Source: Propionibacteriaceae bacterium UBA7704
GTDB taxonomy: Bacteria; Actinomycetota; Actinomycetes; Propionibacteriales; Propionibacteriaceae
Assembly: GCA_002482525.1 (NCBI GenBank)
Contig: DLGC01000017.1
Coordinates: 62,492 to 126,491, forward strand
Direction of reading: 5' to 3'
Length of the DNA: 64,000 nt
The position numbers were made by a program, and so were the translations under genes. Shown piece by piece: positions 44,794-56,691 of the stretch. The first letter of the stretch is position 1. Each line of letters starts with the position of its first letter. The notes under the pieces are model-generated. The model saw only the letters and a program-made list of their open reading frames with translations, was not told the DNA's origin and did not search any database.

Positions 44794-45276
44794 ATGCGTC
44801 CCGGGGTTCGGCTGGCTCTGGACTGGGGGAGGGCCCGAATCGGGGTCGCTGCCAGCGACCGCGACGGGCTGCTCGCCTTTCCGGTGGAGACCATCGCCGC
44901 AGGTCCCGGCGCGGTCGCACGGGTACAGGCATTGGTCGCCGAGTACGAGCCGTTGGAAGTCTTGTTGGGCCTGCCCCGTAATCTGGCCGGTCAGGAGGGC
45001 CCTGCGGCGATAGCGATGCGCGAGGTCGCCGCGCAGCTGGTGGCTGCGCTGCCGCAGGTAACACTGCGATTGGTGGACGAACGCATGACCACGGTGACCG
45101 CCTCGCGCCAGCTGGCCAGCGCCGGTCGGGACGCGAAGAAGCAGCGCAGAGTGATCGATCAAGCAGCCGCTGTGGCACTCTTGGAGACGGCACTGCAGGC
45201 TGAGCGCAACACCGGGCTTCCGGTGGGCGAAGAATTCCCTGGCGGGGAGACCCCAGGAAGGACAGGACTGGAATGA
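44794..45276 (+). CDS. ruvX: Holliday junction resolvase-like protein RuvX (YqgF)
   Basis: RNase H-fold nuclease, linked in E. coli to 16S rRNA 5'-end maturation and also described as a resolvase. About 160 residues, with LALDWGRARIGVAASD (catalytic Asp) at the N-terminus, GLPRNLAGQEGP, VDERMTTVTA and DQAAAVALLET. GTG 44791 or ATG 44794 can start it; both follow the alaS stop. The end overlaps mltG by four bases. Confidence 0.93.
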   Translation: MRPGVRLALDWGRARIGVAASDRDGLLAFPVETIAAGPGAVARVQALVAEYEPLEVLLGLPRNLAGQEGPAAIAMREVAAQLVAALPQVTLRLVDERMTTVTASRQLASAGRDAKKQRRVIDQAAAVALLETALQAERNTGLPVGEEFPGGETPGRTGLE

Positions 45277-46436
45277 GCGAACCCACCTCGGACCCCAGGC
45301 CCACTCCGGATCAGGTACGTGACCCCGAGAGCGGCAAGATCAACCAGAAAGAGCTCTGGTACAAGATCCGCTCCGGACTCGCAGTAGCGCTGTCCTTGGT
45401 CGTCCTGCTGGGCGGCGGATTCTTCATCTTCAGCAAGGCCCAGGCCGCCTGGATGGACTTCCGCACTGCCGAGGACTATGTCGGCGAGGGCGGCGAAGCC
45501 ATTGTCGTCGTGATCCCCAAAGGCGCGACCGTGAGTAAGATCGGCGAAATCCTGGTTGAGGCCGATGTGGTGAAGTCGACCAAGGCGTTCACCAAGGCAG
45601 CACAGGCCAGCACCGCGTCGATTCAAGCCGGCCAGTACAACCTGCGCAAACAGCTTCCGGCCGAAACAGCGCTTTCGATGCTGCTCGACAAAGCCAATCT
45701 GGTGCGCAACTGGTTGACCCTCAAGGAGGGCCGCACCATCGATCAGCAGATCTCCGTGATGGCCAAGGCCAGCGGCGTTCCCGCGGCCGACTTCAAGAAG
45801 GCGTACAAGGATTGGAGGAGTCTCGAGCTGCCGGCCTGGGCCAAGAACGGCGTGGAGGGCTTCCTCTTCCCGGAGACCTACCAACTGCCCGACAAGCCGA
45901 CCGCCACCTCGGTGATCAATCTGGCGACCGAGCATTTCTCCGCGGTCGCGGAGAGCACATCGTTGCTCCAATCAGCTGACCAACTCGGCCTGAGCCCCTA
46001 TGAGCTGGTGGTGCTGGCCAGCATCGTCGAGAAAGAAGCCGGGCCCAACGAAGGCGACCGCGCGAAGATCGCTCGCGTCTTCCTGAACCGACTCGATAAG
46101 GGCATGAAGCTGCAATCGGACGCCACTGTCGCCTACGCCAATGGGATCACCGGACGCGTCTTCACCACCGAGGCCGAGCGGCAACTCGATTCGAAGTGGA
46201 ACACCTACCTGTACAAGGGCCTGCCGAAGGGCCCGATCACATCACCGTCGAAGAAGTCGCTGGAGGCTGTGGAGAATCCTGCCGCGGGCGACTGGCTGTT
46301 CTTCACGGTGGTGAACCTCGACACCGGCGAGACGTTGTTCGCCAATACTGCGTCGGAACACCAGGCGAACACCCAAAAACTTCAGCAGTGGTGCATGGCT
46401 TCGCAGGCCAATCGCGACAAGTGCAACGGCAAGTAG
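45273..46436 (+). CDS. mltG: endolytic murein transglycosylase MltG
   Basis: Membrane-anchored enzyme proposed to terminate nascent peptidoglycan strands. The 387 residues have an N-terminal cytoplasmic segment, one membrane helix (~34-54), a LysM-like region (VIPKGATVSKIGEIL) and the YceG catalytic domain with LASIVEKEA (E253) and an ARVFLNRL motif. AAGGACAGGA precedes the ATG, which overlaps ruvX. In many actinobacteria aroE follows here; in this window aroC does. Confidence 0.94.
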   Translation: MSEPTSDPRPTPDQVRDPESGKINQKELWYKIRSGLAVALSLVVLLGGGFFIFSKAQAAWMDFRTAEDYVGEGGEAIVVVIPKGATVSKIGEILVEADVVKSTKAFTKAAQASTASIQAGQYNLRKQLPAETALSMLLDKANLVRNWLTLKEGRTIDQQISVMAKASGVPAADFKKAYKDWRSLELPAWAKNGVEGFLFPETYQLPDKPTATSVINLATEHFSAVAESTSLLQSADQLGLSPYELVVLASIVEKEAGPNEGDRAKIARVFLNRLDKGMKLQSDATVAYANGITGRVFTTEAERQLDSKWNTYLYKGLPKGPITSPSKKSLEAVENPAAGDWLFFTVVNLDTGETLFANTASEHQANTQKLQQWCMASQANRDKCNGK

Positions 46437-46451
46437 AGGGCAGGGAGCGTC

Positions 46452-47639
46452 ATGCTGCGGTATTCGACAGCAGGGGAGTCCCACGGTCCTGCTCTGGTGG
46501 CCACGATCGAGGGAATTCCGGCCCATGTGAGCCTGACAACCGCTGATCTGGCCGACGCGCTGGCCCGCCGACGTCTCGGAGTCGGGCGCGGCGCCCGCAT
46601 GAAGTTCGAGGCCGACGAGGTGACCATCCTGGCCGGCGTGCGCCACGGCGAAACGCTGGGTTCACCGGTCGCGATCATGATCGGTAACACCGAATGGCCC
46701 AAATGGCAGACCGTCATGTCCGCCGACCCTGTGCCTGGCGAAGAGTTGGAGAAGTTGGCACGCAACGCACCGCTGTCGCGGCCGCGACCGGGCCACGCAG
46801 ATCTAGCCGGCATGCAGAAGTATGACTGGAACGATGCGCGCCCGATCTTGGAGCGCGCCTCTGCGCGAGAGACTGCGGCCCGAGTCGCGCTGGGCACTGT
46901 TGCGGCGAGTTTCCTGCGACAGGCCTTCGGTATTCAGATCTTCAGCCATGTGGTGCGCATCGGCCAGGCCGCTGCCCCTGAGGGCATCCTGCCGGGTCCG
47001 GAGGCGCTAGCGGCGATCGATGCCGACCCGGTGCGCTGCGCCGATGGGCCCGCGAGCGCTGCGATGCAAGAAGAAATCGCCGGCGCCCAGGCCGACGGCG
47101 ACACGCTGGGCGGTGTGGTCGAGGTATTGGCCTACCACGTCCCGCCCGGCTTGGGCTCACACAGCCAGGGCGACCGCCGTCTGGACGCACGACTGGCCGG
47201 CGCGCTGATGGGGATCCAGGCCATCAAAGGCGTCGAAGTCGGCGACGGTTTCTCGCTGGCGACAGTGCGCGGCACCAGGGCCCACGACGAAATGGAGCCC
47301 GGCTCCTCAGGACCACACCGGATCTCGAATCGCAGCGGCGGCGTTGAGGGTGGCATGAGCAACGGCGAAGTCATTCGAGTCCGCGCCGCTATGAAGCCCA
47401 TCGCGACCGTGCTCCGTGCCTTGCGCACGATCGATGTCGCCACCGGTGGCCCGGCCGCAGCGCATCACCAGCGTTCTGATGTGTGCGCTGTACCCGCAGC
47501 CGGTGTCGTCGCCGAAGCCATGGTGGCGCTGGTGCTGGCTGAGCTCGCCCTGGAGAAGTTCGGTGGCGACTCCGTGGACGAGACGCAGCGCAACTACGAG
47601 GCCTATCGAGCCCGGCTGGCCGAAAGACGACTGGATTGA
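46452..47639 (+). CDS. aroC: chorismate synthase
   Basis: FMN-dependent enzyme for the last common step of aromatic synthesis, EPSP to chorismate. The 395 residues start MLRYSTAGESHGPAL and include RRRLGVGRGARMK, RPRPGHADLAG, SNRSGGVEGGMSNGE and HHQRSDVCAVPAAGVV, all family signatures. AGGGAG precedes the ATG. The stop overlaps the TTG start of the aroK-like gene. Confidence 0.97.
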   Translation: MLRYSTAGESHGPALVATIEGIPAHVSLTTADLADALARRRLGVGRGARMKFEADEVTILAGVRHGETLGSPVAIMIGNTEWPKWQTVMSADPVPGEELEKLARNAPLSRPRPGHADLAGMQKYDWNDARPILERASARETAARVALGTVAASFLRQAFGIQIFSHVVRIGQAAAPEGILPGPEALAAIDADPVRCADGPASAAMQEEIAGAQADGDTLGGVVEVLAYHVPPGLGSHSQGDRRLDARLAGALMGIQAIKGVEVGDGFSLATVRGTRAHDEMEPGSSGPHRISNRSGGVEGGMSNGEVIRVRAAMKPIATVLRALRTIDVATGGPAAAHHQRSDVCAVPAAGVVAEAMVALVLAELALEKFGGDSVDETQRNYEAYRARLAERRLD

Positions 47640-48142
47640 GTGACGGCGTGATCCTGGTCGGAATCCCCGGATCAGGAAAGACGAGCGTCGCGGCCCTGGT
47701 GGCCCAGGCACTCGGCCGGGAGCTGGTCGACACCGACCAGTTGGTCTCGGAGATCCTGGACGCCAGCCTGCCCGAGCTCTTCGCCACCGACGAAGGCCGG
47801 TATCGGTTCCAGGCAGAAGAACTTCGAGTGTCGCTGGCCGCGGTCACCTCAGAAGCCGTCGTCGCGCTGGGTAGTGCAGCCGTACTGAACGCCTCGCTGC
47901 GTAATGCCCTCGACCCCACCGCCACCTGGTGGCTCGAAACCTCGGTAACGGTGGCCACCCGGCGACTCGGATTGGCATCCTTGGGCATGGAGACTCTGAT
48001 CTCGGTCCGACAAGAACTGGAAGCCGACCTCCACGCCCGCGTGCAGTGGTATGAAGAGATCGCAGGGCATCGGATCCAGACAGATCGCTTGAGCGCCGCG
48101 GATGTCGCGGCCGCAATCATCGCCCAGCGGGAGGACGCATGA
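47636..48142 (+). CDS. aroK: divergent shikimate kinase-like protein
   Basis: P-loop kinase in the aroK position, 168 residues from TTG 47636 (GTG 47648 is an alternative start). Walker A GIPGSGKT is at 9-16 and the xDTD motif at 32-34 (D34 kept). However, the shikimate-binding arginine equivalent to M. tuberculosis R58 is F58, the triple glycine 79-81 is G-S-A, and the lid arginine in the RPLL motif is absent; the late arginine (R135) remains. The substrate may differ from shikimate or activity may be weak. It overlaps aroC and aroB, so it is co-translated with true aromatic genes. Confidence 0.75.
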   Translation: MSDGVILVGIPGSGKTSVAALVAQALGRELVDTDQLVSEILDASLPELFATDEGRYRFQAEELRVSLAAVTSEAVVALGSAAVLNASLRNALDPTATWWLETSVTVATRRLGLASLGMETLISVRQELEADLHARVQWYEEIAGHRIQTDRLSAADVAAAIIAQREDA

Positions 48143-49224
48143 CCTGGGAGACCGTGGATGTCGCCGCCGAGCGGCCCTACCAGGTGCTGGTGGGCCGGGG
48201 TGCCCCAGCGCTATTACCGCAGTTCCTGGAGGATGTGGCTCGAGTCGCCATCCTCTATCCCCCCAGCCTGCAATCGTGGGTTCCCGAACTCACCGCAGGG
48301 CTGGAGAGCGAGGTGTTGACCATTGAGGTGCCAGACTCCGAAGCCGCCAAGACTCCGGCCGTGCTGGCGCAATGCTGGGATCGGCTGGCCGAGGCGGGCT
48401 TCACCCGCTCCGATGCCATCGTCGGCTTCGGCGGCGGCACCACCACCGATCTGGCCGGATTCGTGGCGGCCACCTGGCTGCGCGGTGTCCGCTATGTCGC
48501 GCTGCCGACCACCTTGCTGGGCATGGTCGACGCCGCCGTCGGCGGCAAGACCGGCGTCAACTTGACGGCCGGCAAGAACCTCGCCGGCGTGTTCTACGAG
48601 CCCTACACCGTCGTGTGCGATCTCGGCTACCTGTCGACCCTGCCGATCGACGACCTGCGCGCGGGCATGGGAGAGGTACTCAAGTGCGGCTTCATCGCTG
48701 ATCCCCGCATCTTGGACGCGTTCGCCGAGGATCCGGCCAGTGCACTGCAGGCCGGGAGCGATCTGCAGTGGGAGCTGATCCGCCGCGCGATCACGGTGAA
48801 GGCCAAAGTCGTCTCCGCTGATCTGCGTGAGCGCACCAGCAGTGGGGGAGACATCGGCCGCGAGATTCTCAACTATGGCCATACCTTCGGACACGCGGTG
48901 GAGCAGCACGAGCAGTACCGGCGTCGCCACGGTGAGGCGGTCAGCATCGGCATGGTGTTCGCAGCAGAGGTCGCTCACCGGCTAGGAATGATCGATGACG
49001 ACCTGTTGGGTCGACACCGGGAGGTGCTGCGTACAGCAGGTCTGCCGGTGTCCTATCCAGGCGAGGATTGGGCGTCACTGCGAGCAGCCATGAGCCTGGA
49101 CAAGAAGACGCGAGGCACCACCTTGAGATTGGTGCTGCTCACGGGCCTGGGACGGGCCACAATTGTCGCCGACGCTGCCGAGGAAGTCCTGGCAGATTCC
49201 TACAACGCCCTTGTGGAGGCCTGA
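48139..49224 (+). CDS. aroB: 3-dehydroquinate synthase
   Basis: NAD- and zinc-dependent cyclase, second step of the shikimate pathway. The 361 residues have GFGGGTTTDLAGFVAATWLRG, PTTLLGMVDAAVGGKTGVN, GMGEVLKCGF and the zinc-ligand region LNYGHTFGHAVE. It overlaps the aroK-like gene by four bases and the PaiB-like gene by one. Confidence 0.97.
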   Translation: MTWETVDVAAERPYQVLVGRGAPALLPQFLEDVARVAILYPPSLQSWVPELTAGLESEVLTIEVPDSEAAKTPAVLAQCWDRLAEAGFTRSDAIVGFGGGTTTDLAGFVAATWLRGVRYVALPTTLLGMVDAAVGGKTGVNLTAGKNLAGVFYEPYTVVCDLGYLSTLPIDDLRAGMGEVLKCGFIADPRILDAFAEDPASALQAGSDLQWELIRRAITVKAKVVSADLRERTSSGGDIGREILNYGHTFGHAVEQHEQYRRRHGEAVSIGMVFAAEVAHRLGMIDDDLLGRHREVLRTAGLPVSYPGEDWASLRAAMSLDKKTRGTTLRLVLLTGLGRATIVADAAEEVLADSYNALVEA

Positions 49225-49874
49225 TGTATGTTCCCGAACACTTCGCACTGAGCACCGAGCAGGCCGCCGAGTTCCTCAGTCCGGTCGCCGGTGGTGACTT
49301 GGTGAGTGTTGGACCCAACGGCTTGGACGCCACCTTCGTCCCGATGCTGTATCAGCCCGGCGAGGGTCTGGGCAGTTTGATCGGCCATCTATCGCGGGTC
49401 AATCCGCAGTGGCGTCACCCCGGCGAGGCTTTGTTCATCGCCAACGGTCCGCAGGATTATGTGGACGCCGAATGGCTCAGCCGTCCCGAGGCGGTCAGCG
49501 TGCCCACCTGGAACTACGTCACCGTGCACGTCCACGGCGAACTCATCGCCCACGACGATCCGCAGTGGACCTTGGATGCGGTTCGCCGCATCAGCGCCGG
49601 ACGCGGCGACGACACGGTCGACACCATGCCCGACGATGCGGTGGAGAAGCTGCTGCGTTCGATCGTGGGAGTGGAAATCCGGATCACCAAGCTCGTCGGC
49701 AAAGCGAAGATGAGCCAGAACAAATCTCCGGAGGTCATCGAGCAGGTGATCGCCGGACTGGAGAAGGCCGGCAATACCGAAGCCGCTGAGTGGATGCGCC
49801 AGCACTCGCTGCCGCGGGCCCAGGCCAAGGCCGCCATGCTCGCCGATCTGCGGGAGCAGGCCGGCACTGCCTGA
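49224..49874 (+). CDS. PaiB-like FMN-binding split-barrel protein
   Basis: 216-residue protein that begins with the PaiB signature MYVPEHFAL and keeps GHLSRVNPQWRH, ANGPQDYVDAEWL and PTWNYVTVHVHGEL. PaiB of Bacillus is called a negative regulator of protease synthesis and sporulation; related proteins bind FMN or act as small-molecule reductases. ATG 49224 shares a base with the aroB stop; an earlier ORF start at 49068 lies inside aroB. This slot often holds aroQ and a prolidase in related genomes. The function here is unknown. Confidence 0.88.
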   Translation: MYVPEHFALSTEQAAEFLSPVAGGDLVSVGPNGLDATFVPMLYQPGEGLGSLIGHLSRVNPQWRHPGEALFIANGPQDYVDAEWLSRPEAVSVPTWNYVTVHVHGELIAHDDPQWTLDAVRRISAGRGDDTVDTMPDDAVEKLLRSIVGVEIRITKLVGKAKMSQNKSPEVIEQVIAGLEKAGNTEAAEWMRQHSLPRAQAKAAMLADLREQAGTA

Positions 49875-49906
49875 GGGCCGAGTTCGCCCCGTGATCAGCG
49901 GGCCGC

Positions 49907-49912
49907 TAGACT
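49907..49912 (+). promoter_or_regulatory. -10 box of efp
   Basis: TAGACT gives a leader of about 34 bases; GGGAAG (49944-49949) is close to the GTG at 49953. Confidence 0.45.
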
Positions 49913-49952
49913 CGGCCACTGCGGTTTATGACATTGTGAAAGCGGGAAGTCA

Positions 49953-50516
49953 GTGGCAACGGTATCCACCAACGATCTGAAGAACGGCATGGTCCTGGAC
50001 CTCGACGGTCAGCTCTGGACCGTCACCTGGTTCCAGCATCACAAGCCCGGCAAGGGCAACACGGTGGTGCGTACCAAGCTGAAGCACGTGCTGAGCGGCA
50101 AGGTCGTTGATCGCACCTTCAACTCCGACACCAAGGTCGAGTCCGCTCAGGTGGATCGTCGCGAGATGCAGTACCTGTATCACGACGGCGACGGCTACGT
50201 GTTCATGGACACCGACACCTACGACCAGCTTCCGCTCAACGATGAGGTCGTGGGCGACGGCAAGAACTATCTGCTGGAGAACCAGATCGCCACGGTCGCG
50301 ATGCACGAGGGAAACCCGCTCTACATCGACCTTCCGGCCTCCGTCGAGCTTGAGATCACCTACACCGAGCCCGGTCTGCAGGGGGATCGCTCCACCGGCG
50401 GCACCAAGCCCGCCACCGTGGAGACCGGCCTGACCATCCAGGTGCCGCTGTTCATCAGCACTGGGGAAAAGGTGAAAGTCGATACCCGCGACGGCAGCTA
50501 CCTCGGTCGGGTCTGA
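49953..50516 (+). CDS. efp: elongation factor P
   Basis: Translation factor that rescues ribosomes stalled at polyproline. The 187 residues form the three-barrel EF-P; the tip loop HKPGKGN carries K34, the residue modified in some bacteria. The GTG start at 49953 follows GGGAAG. nusB begins two bases after its stop. Confidence 0.97.
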   Translation: MATVSTNDLKNGMVLDLDGQLWTVTWFQHHKPGKGNTVVRTKLKHVLSGKVVDRTFNSDTKVESAQVDRREMQYLYHDGDGYVFMDTDTYDQLPLNDEVVGDGKNYLLENQIATVAMHEGNPLYIDLPASVELEITYTEPGLQGDRSTGGTKPATVETGLTIQVPLFISTGEKVKVDTRDGSYLGRV

Positions 50517-50518
50517 GG

Positions 50519-50965
50519 GTGAGCGCTGCTCGCCAACCGGGCAAGCCCGCACGCTCCTCGGCTCGCACCAAGGCCCGCAAACAGGCCCTGGACATTCTGT
50601 TCGAGGCAGATCTGCGCGAGTTGCCCGCCGCGGAGATCCTGTCGATCCATGCCGAGGACTCCGAGGTTCCGATTCGGGACTTCACCGTGGCCTTGGTCAC
50701 CGGTGTCACCGAGCAGGCGGACATCATCAACCAGGCCATCGTCGACCACCTCAGCGAGGGATGGTCACTGCAACGGATGCCACGCGTTGATCGCAACCTG
50801 GCTCGAGTGGCCTGCTATGAGTTGATGTTCACCGCGACCGCCACCGATGTGATCCTGGCCGAAGCCATCGGGCTGTGCCAGGAGCTCTCCACCGACGAGT
50901 CGCCGGCCTTCCTCAACGGTCTTCTCAGCTCGATCGCCGCAACACGCAGCGTTGCCACCAACTGA
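50519..50965 (+). CDS. nusB: transcription antitermination protein NusB
   Basis: RNA-binding helical factor of rRNA antitermination. The 148 residues begin with a basic tail, then SARTKARKQALDILFEAD, WSLQRMPRVDRNLARVACYEL and DESPAFLNGLLSSI, the NusB pattern. GTG 50519 overlaps nothing but lies just after efp. In related genomes pyrR, pyrB and pyrC follow; here a 122-base leader and carA follow. Confidence 0.95.
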   Translation: MSAARQPGKPARSSARTKARKQALDILFEADLRELPAAEILSIHAEDSEVPIRDFTVALVTGVTEQADIINQAIVDHLSEGWSLQRMPRVDRNLARVACYELMFTATATDVILAEAIGLCQELSTDESPAFLNGLLSSIAATRSVATN

Positions 50966-51035
50966 GACTCACCTCGGTTCGGGCCACCACCGCGCGCCAC
51001 AGTGGGCGGGGTGCGCACCACCGCGTCGGTTTTGC

Positions 51036-51041
51036 TAGGCT
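51036..51041 (+). promoter_or_regulatory. -10 box of carA-pyrF operon
   Basis: TAGGCT places the transcription start near 51048, at the left arm of the hairpin. Confidence 0.5.
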
Positions 51042-51046
51042 CGTTT

Positions 51047-51064
51047 AGGTCCGAGAGCGGACCT
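51047..51064 (+). promoter_or_regulatory. perfect hairpin at the 5' end of the carA leader
   Basis: AGGTCCG-AGAG-CGGACCT: 7-base perfect stem, 4-base loop, beginning at the predicted transcription start. An alternative stem CGGA (51058-51061) with TCCG (51066-51069) would exclude it. The loop resembles, but does not match, the PyrR-binding loop of other bacteria. GAAGGA (51077-51082) is the carA ribosome binding site. Confidence 0.5.
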
Positions 51065-51087
51065 CTCCGCCGATCTGAAGGACATCA

Positions 51088-52259
51088 ATGCCCACAAGCC
51101 CGCTGAGCGCACCTGCAAAACCGGCCCTGCTCGTTCTCGAGGACGGACGTTGGTTCCGAGGTCGTTCATTCGGAGCTGAGGGGGAGACCTTCGGCGAAGC
51201 GGTGTTCTCCACCGGCATGTCGGGCTACCAGGAAACCCTGACCGATCCCAGCTATCACCGCCAAGTGGTGATAGCTACCGCACCGCACATCGGCAACACC
51301 GGCTGGAACGACGAAGACGACGAGTCCGACAAGATCTGGGTTGCCGGCTATGTCGTGCGGGATCTGTCCAGGATGCGCTCCAACTGGCGCTCCAACCGGT
51401 CGCTGGACTCTGAGCTGCGGGCGCAAGGCGTGATCGGCATCGCCGAGCTCGACACCCGTGCGCTGACCCGGCATCTGCGCGAACGCGGCGCGATGCGCGT
51501 CGGGATCTCCACCGTCGAAGACAATGTCGAGGCGCTGCTGGCCAAGGTACTGGCCTCGCCACCGATGGCCGGTGCCAACCTTGTCGCCGACGTGACCGTG
51601 CCTCACCCCGAACTCATCTCGGCTGTCGGTCAACGTGCCTATACCGTCGCCGCGATCGACCTGGGCATCAAGGACATGACTCCCGTCCGGATGGCCGAGC
51701 GAGGCATCGAGGTCCATCTCCTGCCTGCCGACAGCACGCTGGCCCAGATTCAACAGCTGCACCCCGACGGCGTCTTCTTCTCCAACGGCCCCGGGGATCC
51801 GGCCACCGCCGACGACGCGGTCGGCCTGCTCACCGAGCTGCTCGACGCTGACCTGCCCTTCTTCGGGATCTGTTTCGGCAACCAGATCTTCGGGCGCGCC
51901 CTGGGGCTCGGCACCTACAAGCTGAAGTACGGCCACCGCGGCATCAATCAGCCGGTGATGGATCTATCGACTCGCAAGGTCGAGATCACGGCCCATAATC
52001 ATGGTTTTGCGGTGGAGGCTCCGCCGGACACCGACATTCCCACACGCTGGGGACCGGCGAGGGTTTCGCATGTGAACCTCAACGACAATGTGGTGGAGGG
52101 TTTGGAGTTGCGAAAGCCCACCGGAGAACTGCTCGGGTTCTCAGTGCAGTACCACCCGGAGGCTGCCGCCGGCCCGCACGATGCCGCCTACTTGTTCGAT
52201 CGGTTCACCGAGATGATGGCCCGGCACCGGGCGTCCGCCGAGCTGGAGGGGAACGTCTG

Positions 52260-52260
<1 letters not shown>
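51088..52260 (+). CDS. carA: carbamoyl-phosphate synthase small subunit
   Basis: Glutaminase subunit that feeds ammonia to CarB for carbamoyl phosphate. The 390 residues have the N-terminal CarA domain (LVLEDGRWFRGRSFGAEGE), DLGIKDM, and a class I amidotransferase domain with nucleophile C262 (GICFGNQ) and QYHPEAAAGP. GAAGGA precedes the ATG. It overlaps carB by one base. Confidence 0.97.
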
Positions 52261-55592
<3,332 letters not shown>

Positions 55593-55593
55593 G

Positions 55594-56691
55594 ATGGCAC
55601 TGCCGACTCCGCTGCTGGGCTTCGGCTACCAGCAGGTCGTGCGTCCGGTGCTGTTTCGCGCCTTCGAGGGTGACCCCGAGCTCATTCATGAGCGCATGAT
55701 CGATGTGTTGGCGGGAGTCGGCTCGTCCGGACCCGCCCGATTCCTCGCCAAGCTGCTCGCCGAGACAGCCGGACGACCCACTCGGGTAGCCGGCGTGGCG
55801 TTCCCTTCGCGGGTGGGATTGGCGGCTGGGCTGGATAAGGACGCCTCCGCGGTGCTGGCCTGGCGCGGGCTGGGTTTCGGCTTCGCCGAGGTGGGAACCA
55901 TCACCGGCCACGGACAACCCGGCAATGATCGCCCCCGCGTGTTTCGGCTGACGGACTCCCGCGCGATCATCAATCGCATGGGCTTCAACAACCCCGGCGC
56001 GGCGGTCGTGGCCGCCACCTTGGCCGCTCGGGGGGTCTATCGCGGCAACGGCGCAGCCGGTCTGCCCGTCGGCATCTCGATCGGCAAGACCAAGGTCATC
56101 CCGGTGGAGCAGGCGGTCGATGACTACCTGGAGTCGTTACGGTTGTTGGCGCCGCATGCGGACTACCTCGCGGTGAATGTATCCAGCCCGAACACCCCCG
56201 GGCTGCGCAGCCTCCAAGACGGGGGAGCGTTGAGCCAGCTTGTCACCGCGCTCACCGGTGAAGCGGCAACCCTGGCCGTCGACGGCCGGCCACCGCTACC
56301 GATCTTCGTGAAGGTGGCACCGGACCTGACTGATGAGCAACTCGATGAGGTCGTGGCCGTCTGTGAAGGTGCCGGGGCCGCGGGACTCATCGCCACCAAC
56401 ACCACGGTGGGTCGCGACGGCCTGAGTGCCGCCGATCAGAGCCGGGCTGTCGAAGCCGGTGGGTTGTCCGGCGCTCCGCTCACCGCGCGGGCGCTGCAGG
56501 TGGTGACCCGGCTGACCAGCAGCACCACTTTGCCGGTGATCGGCTGCGGCGGAATCATGACCGCCGCCGATGCGGCCGCCATGTTCGACGCGGGCGCGGC
56601 CTTGGTGCAGCTGTACACGGGCTTTCTTTACGCAGGTCCTGCCCTTGCCGCAAGCATAAACAGCGCAGACTTGGCTAAGCTTCGCCCGTGA
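55594..56691 (+). CDS. pyrD: dihydroorotate dehydrogenase (quinone), class 2
   Basis: Membrane-associated flavoenzyme oxidising dihydroorotate. ATG 55594, one base after the carB stop, gives 365 residues. The N-terminal helix region (LLGFGYQQVVRPVLFRAF) and the catalytic serine S198 in VNVSSPNTPG identify class 2. FMN motifs NRMGFNNPGA, IATNTTV and GCGGIMTAADA are present. A longer ORF start at 55486 lies inside carB. The end overlaps pyrF by four bases. Confidence 0.96.
   Translation: MALPTPLLGFGYQQVVRPVLFRAFEGDPELIHERMIDVLAGVGSSGPARFLAKLLAETAGRPTRVAGVAFPSRVGLAAGLDKDASAVLAWRGLGFGFAEVGTITGHGQPGNDRPRVFRLTDSRAIINRMGFNNPGAAVVAATLAARGVYRGNGAAGLPVGISIGKTKVIPVEQAVDDYLESLRLLAPHADYLAVNVSSPNTPGLRSLQDGGALSQLVTALTGEAATLAVDGRPPLPIFVKVAPDLTDEQLDEVVAVCEGAGAAGLIATNTTVGRDGLSAADQSRAVEAGGLSGAPLTARALQVVTRLTSSTTLPVIGCGGIMTAADAAAMFDAGAALVQLYTGFLYAGPALAASINSADLAKLRP
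56676..56681 (+). promoter_or_regulatory. possible internal -10 box before pyrF
   Basis: TAAGCT inside the pyrD 3' end, six bases before the pyrF GTG. The spacing equals the leaderless promoters, but the coding overlap makes chance likely. Confidence 0.25.

Noticed and set aside
41797..45162. 1121-codon open frame on the minus strand opposite alaS
   Set aside because: It is a shadow of alaS caused by GC-biased third positions; its translation is low-complexity (His/Gly/Gln/Arg-rich) with no recognisable motif, while alaS carries all its catalytic and zinc residues.
51047..51064. Firm assignment as a PyrR-binding loop
   Set aside because: The loop and flanks are similar, but the conserved hexaloop order is not met, so I report only a hairpin of unknown factor.
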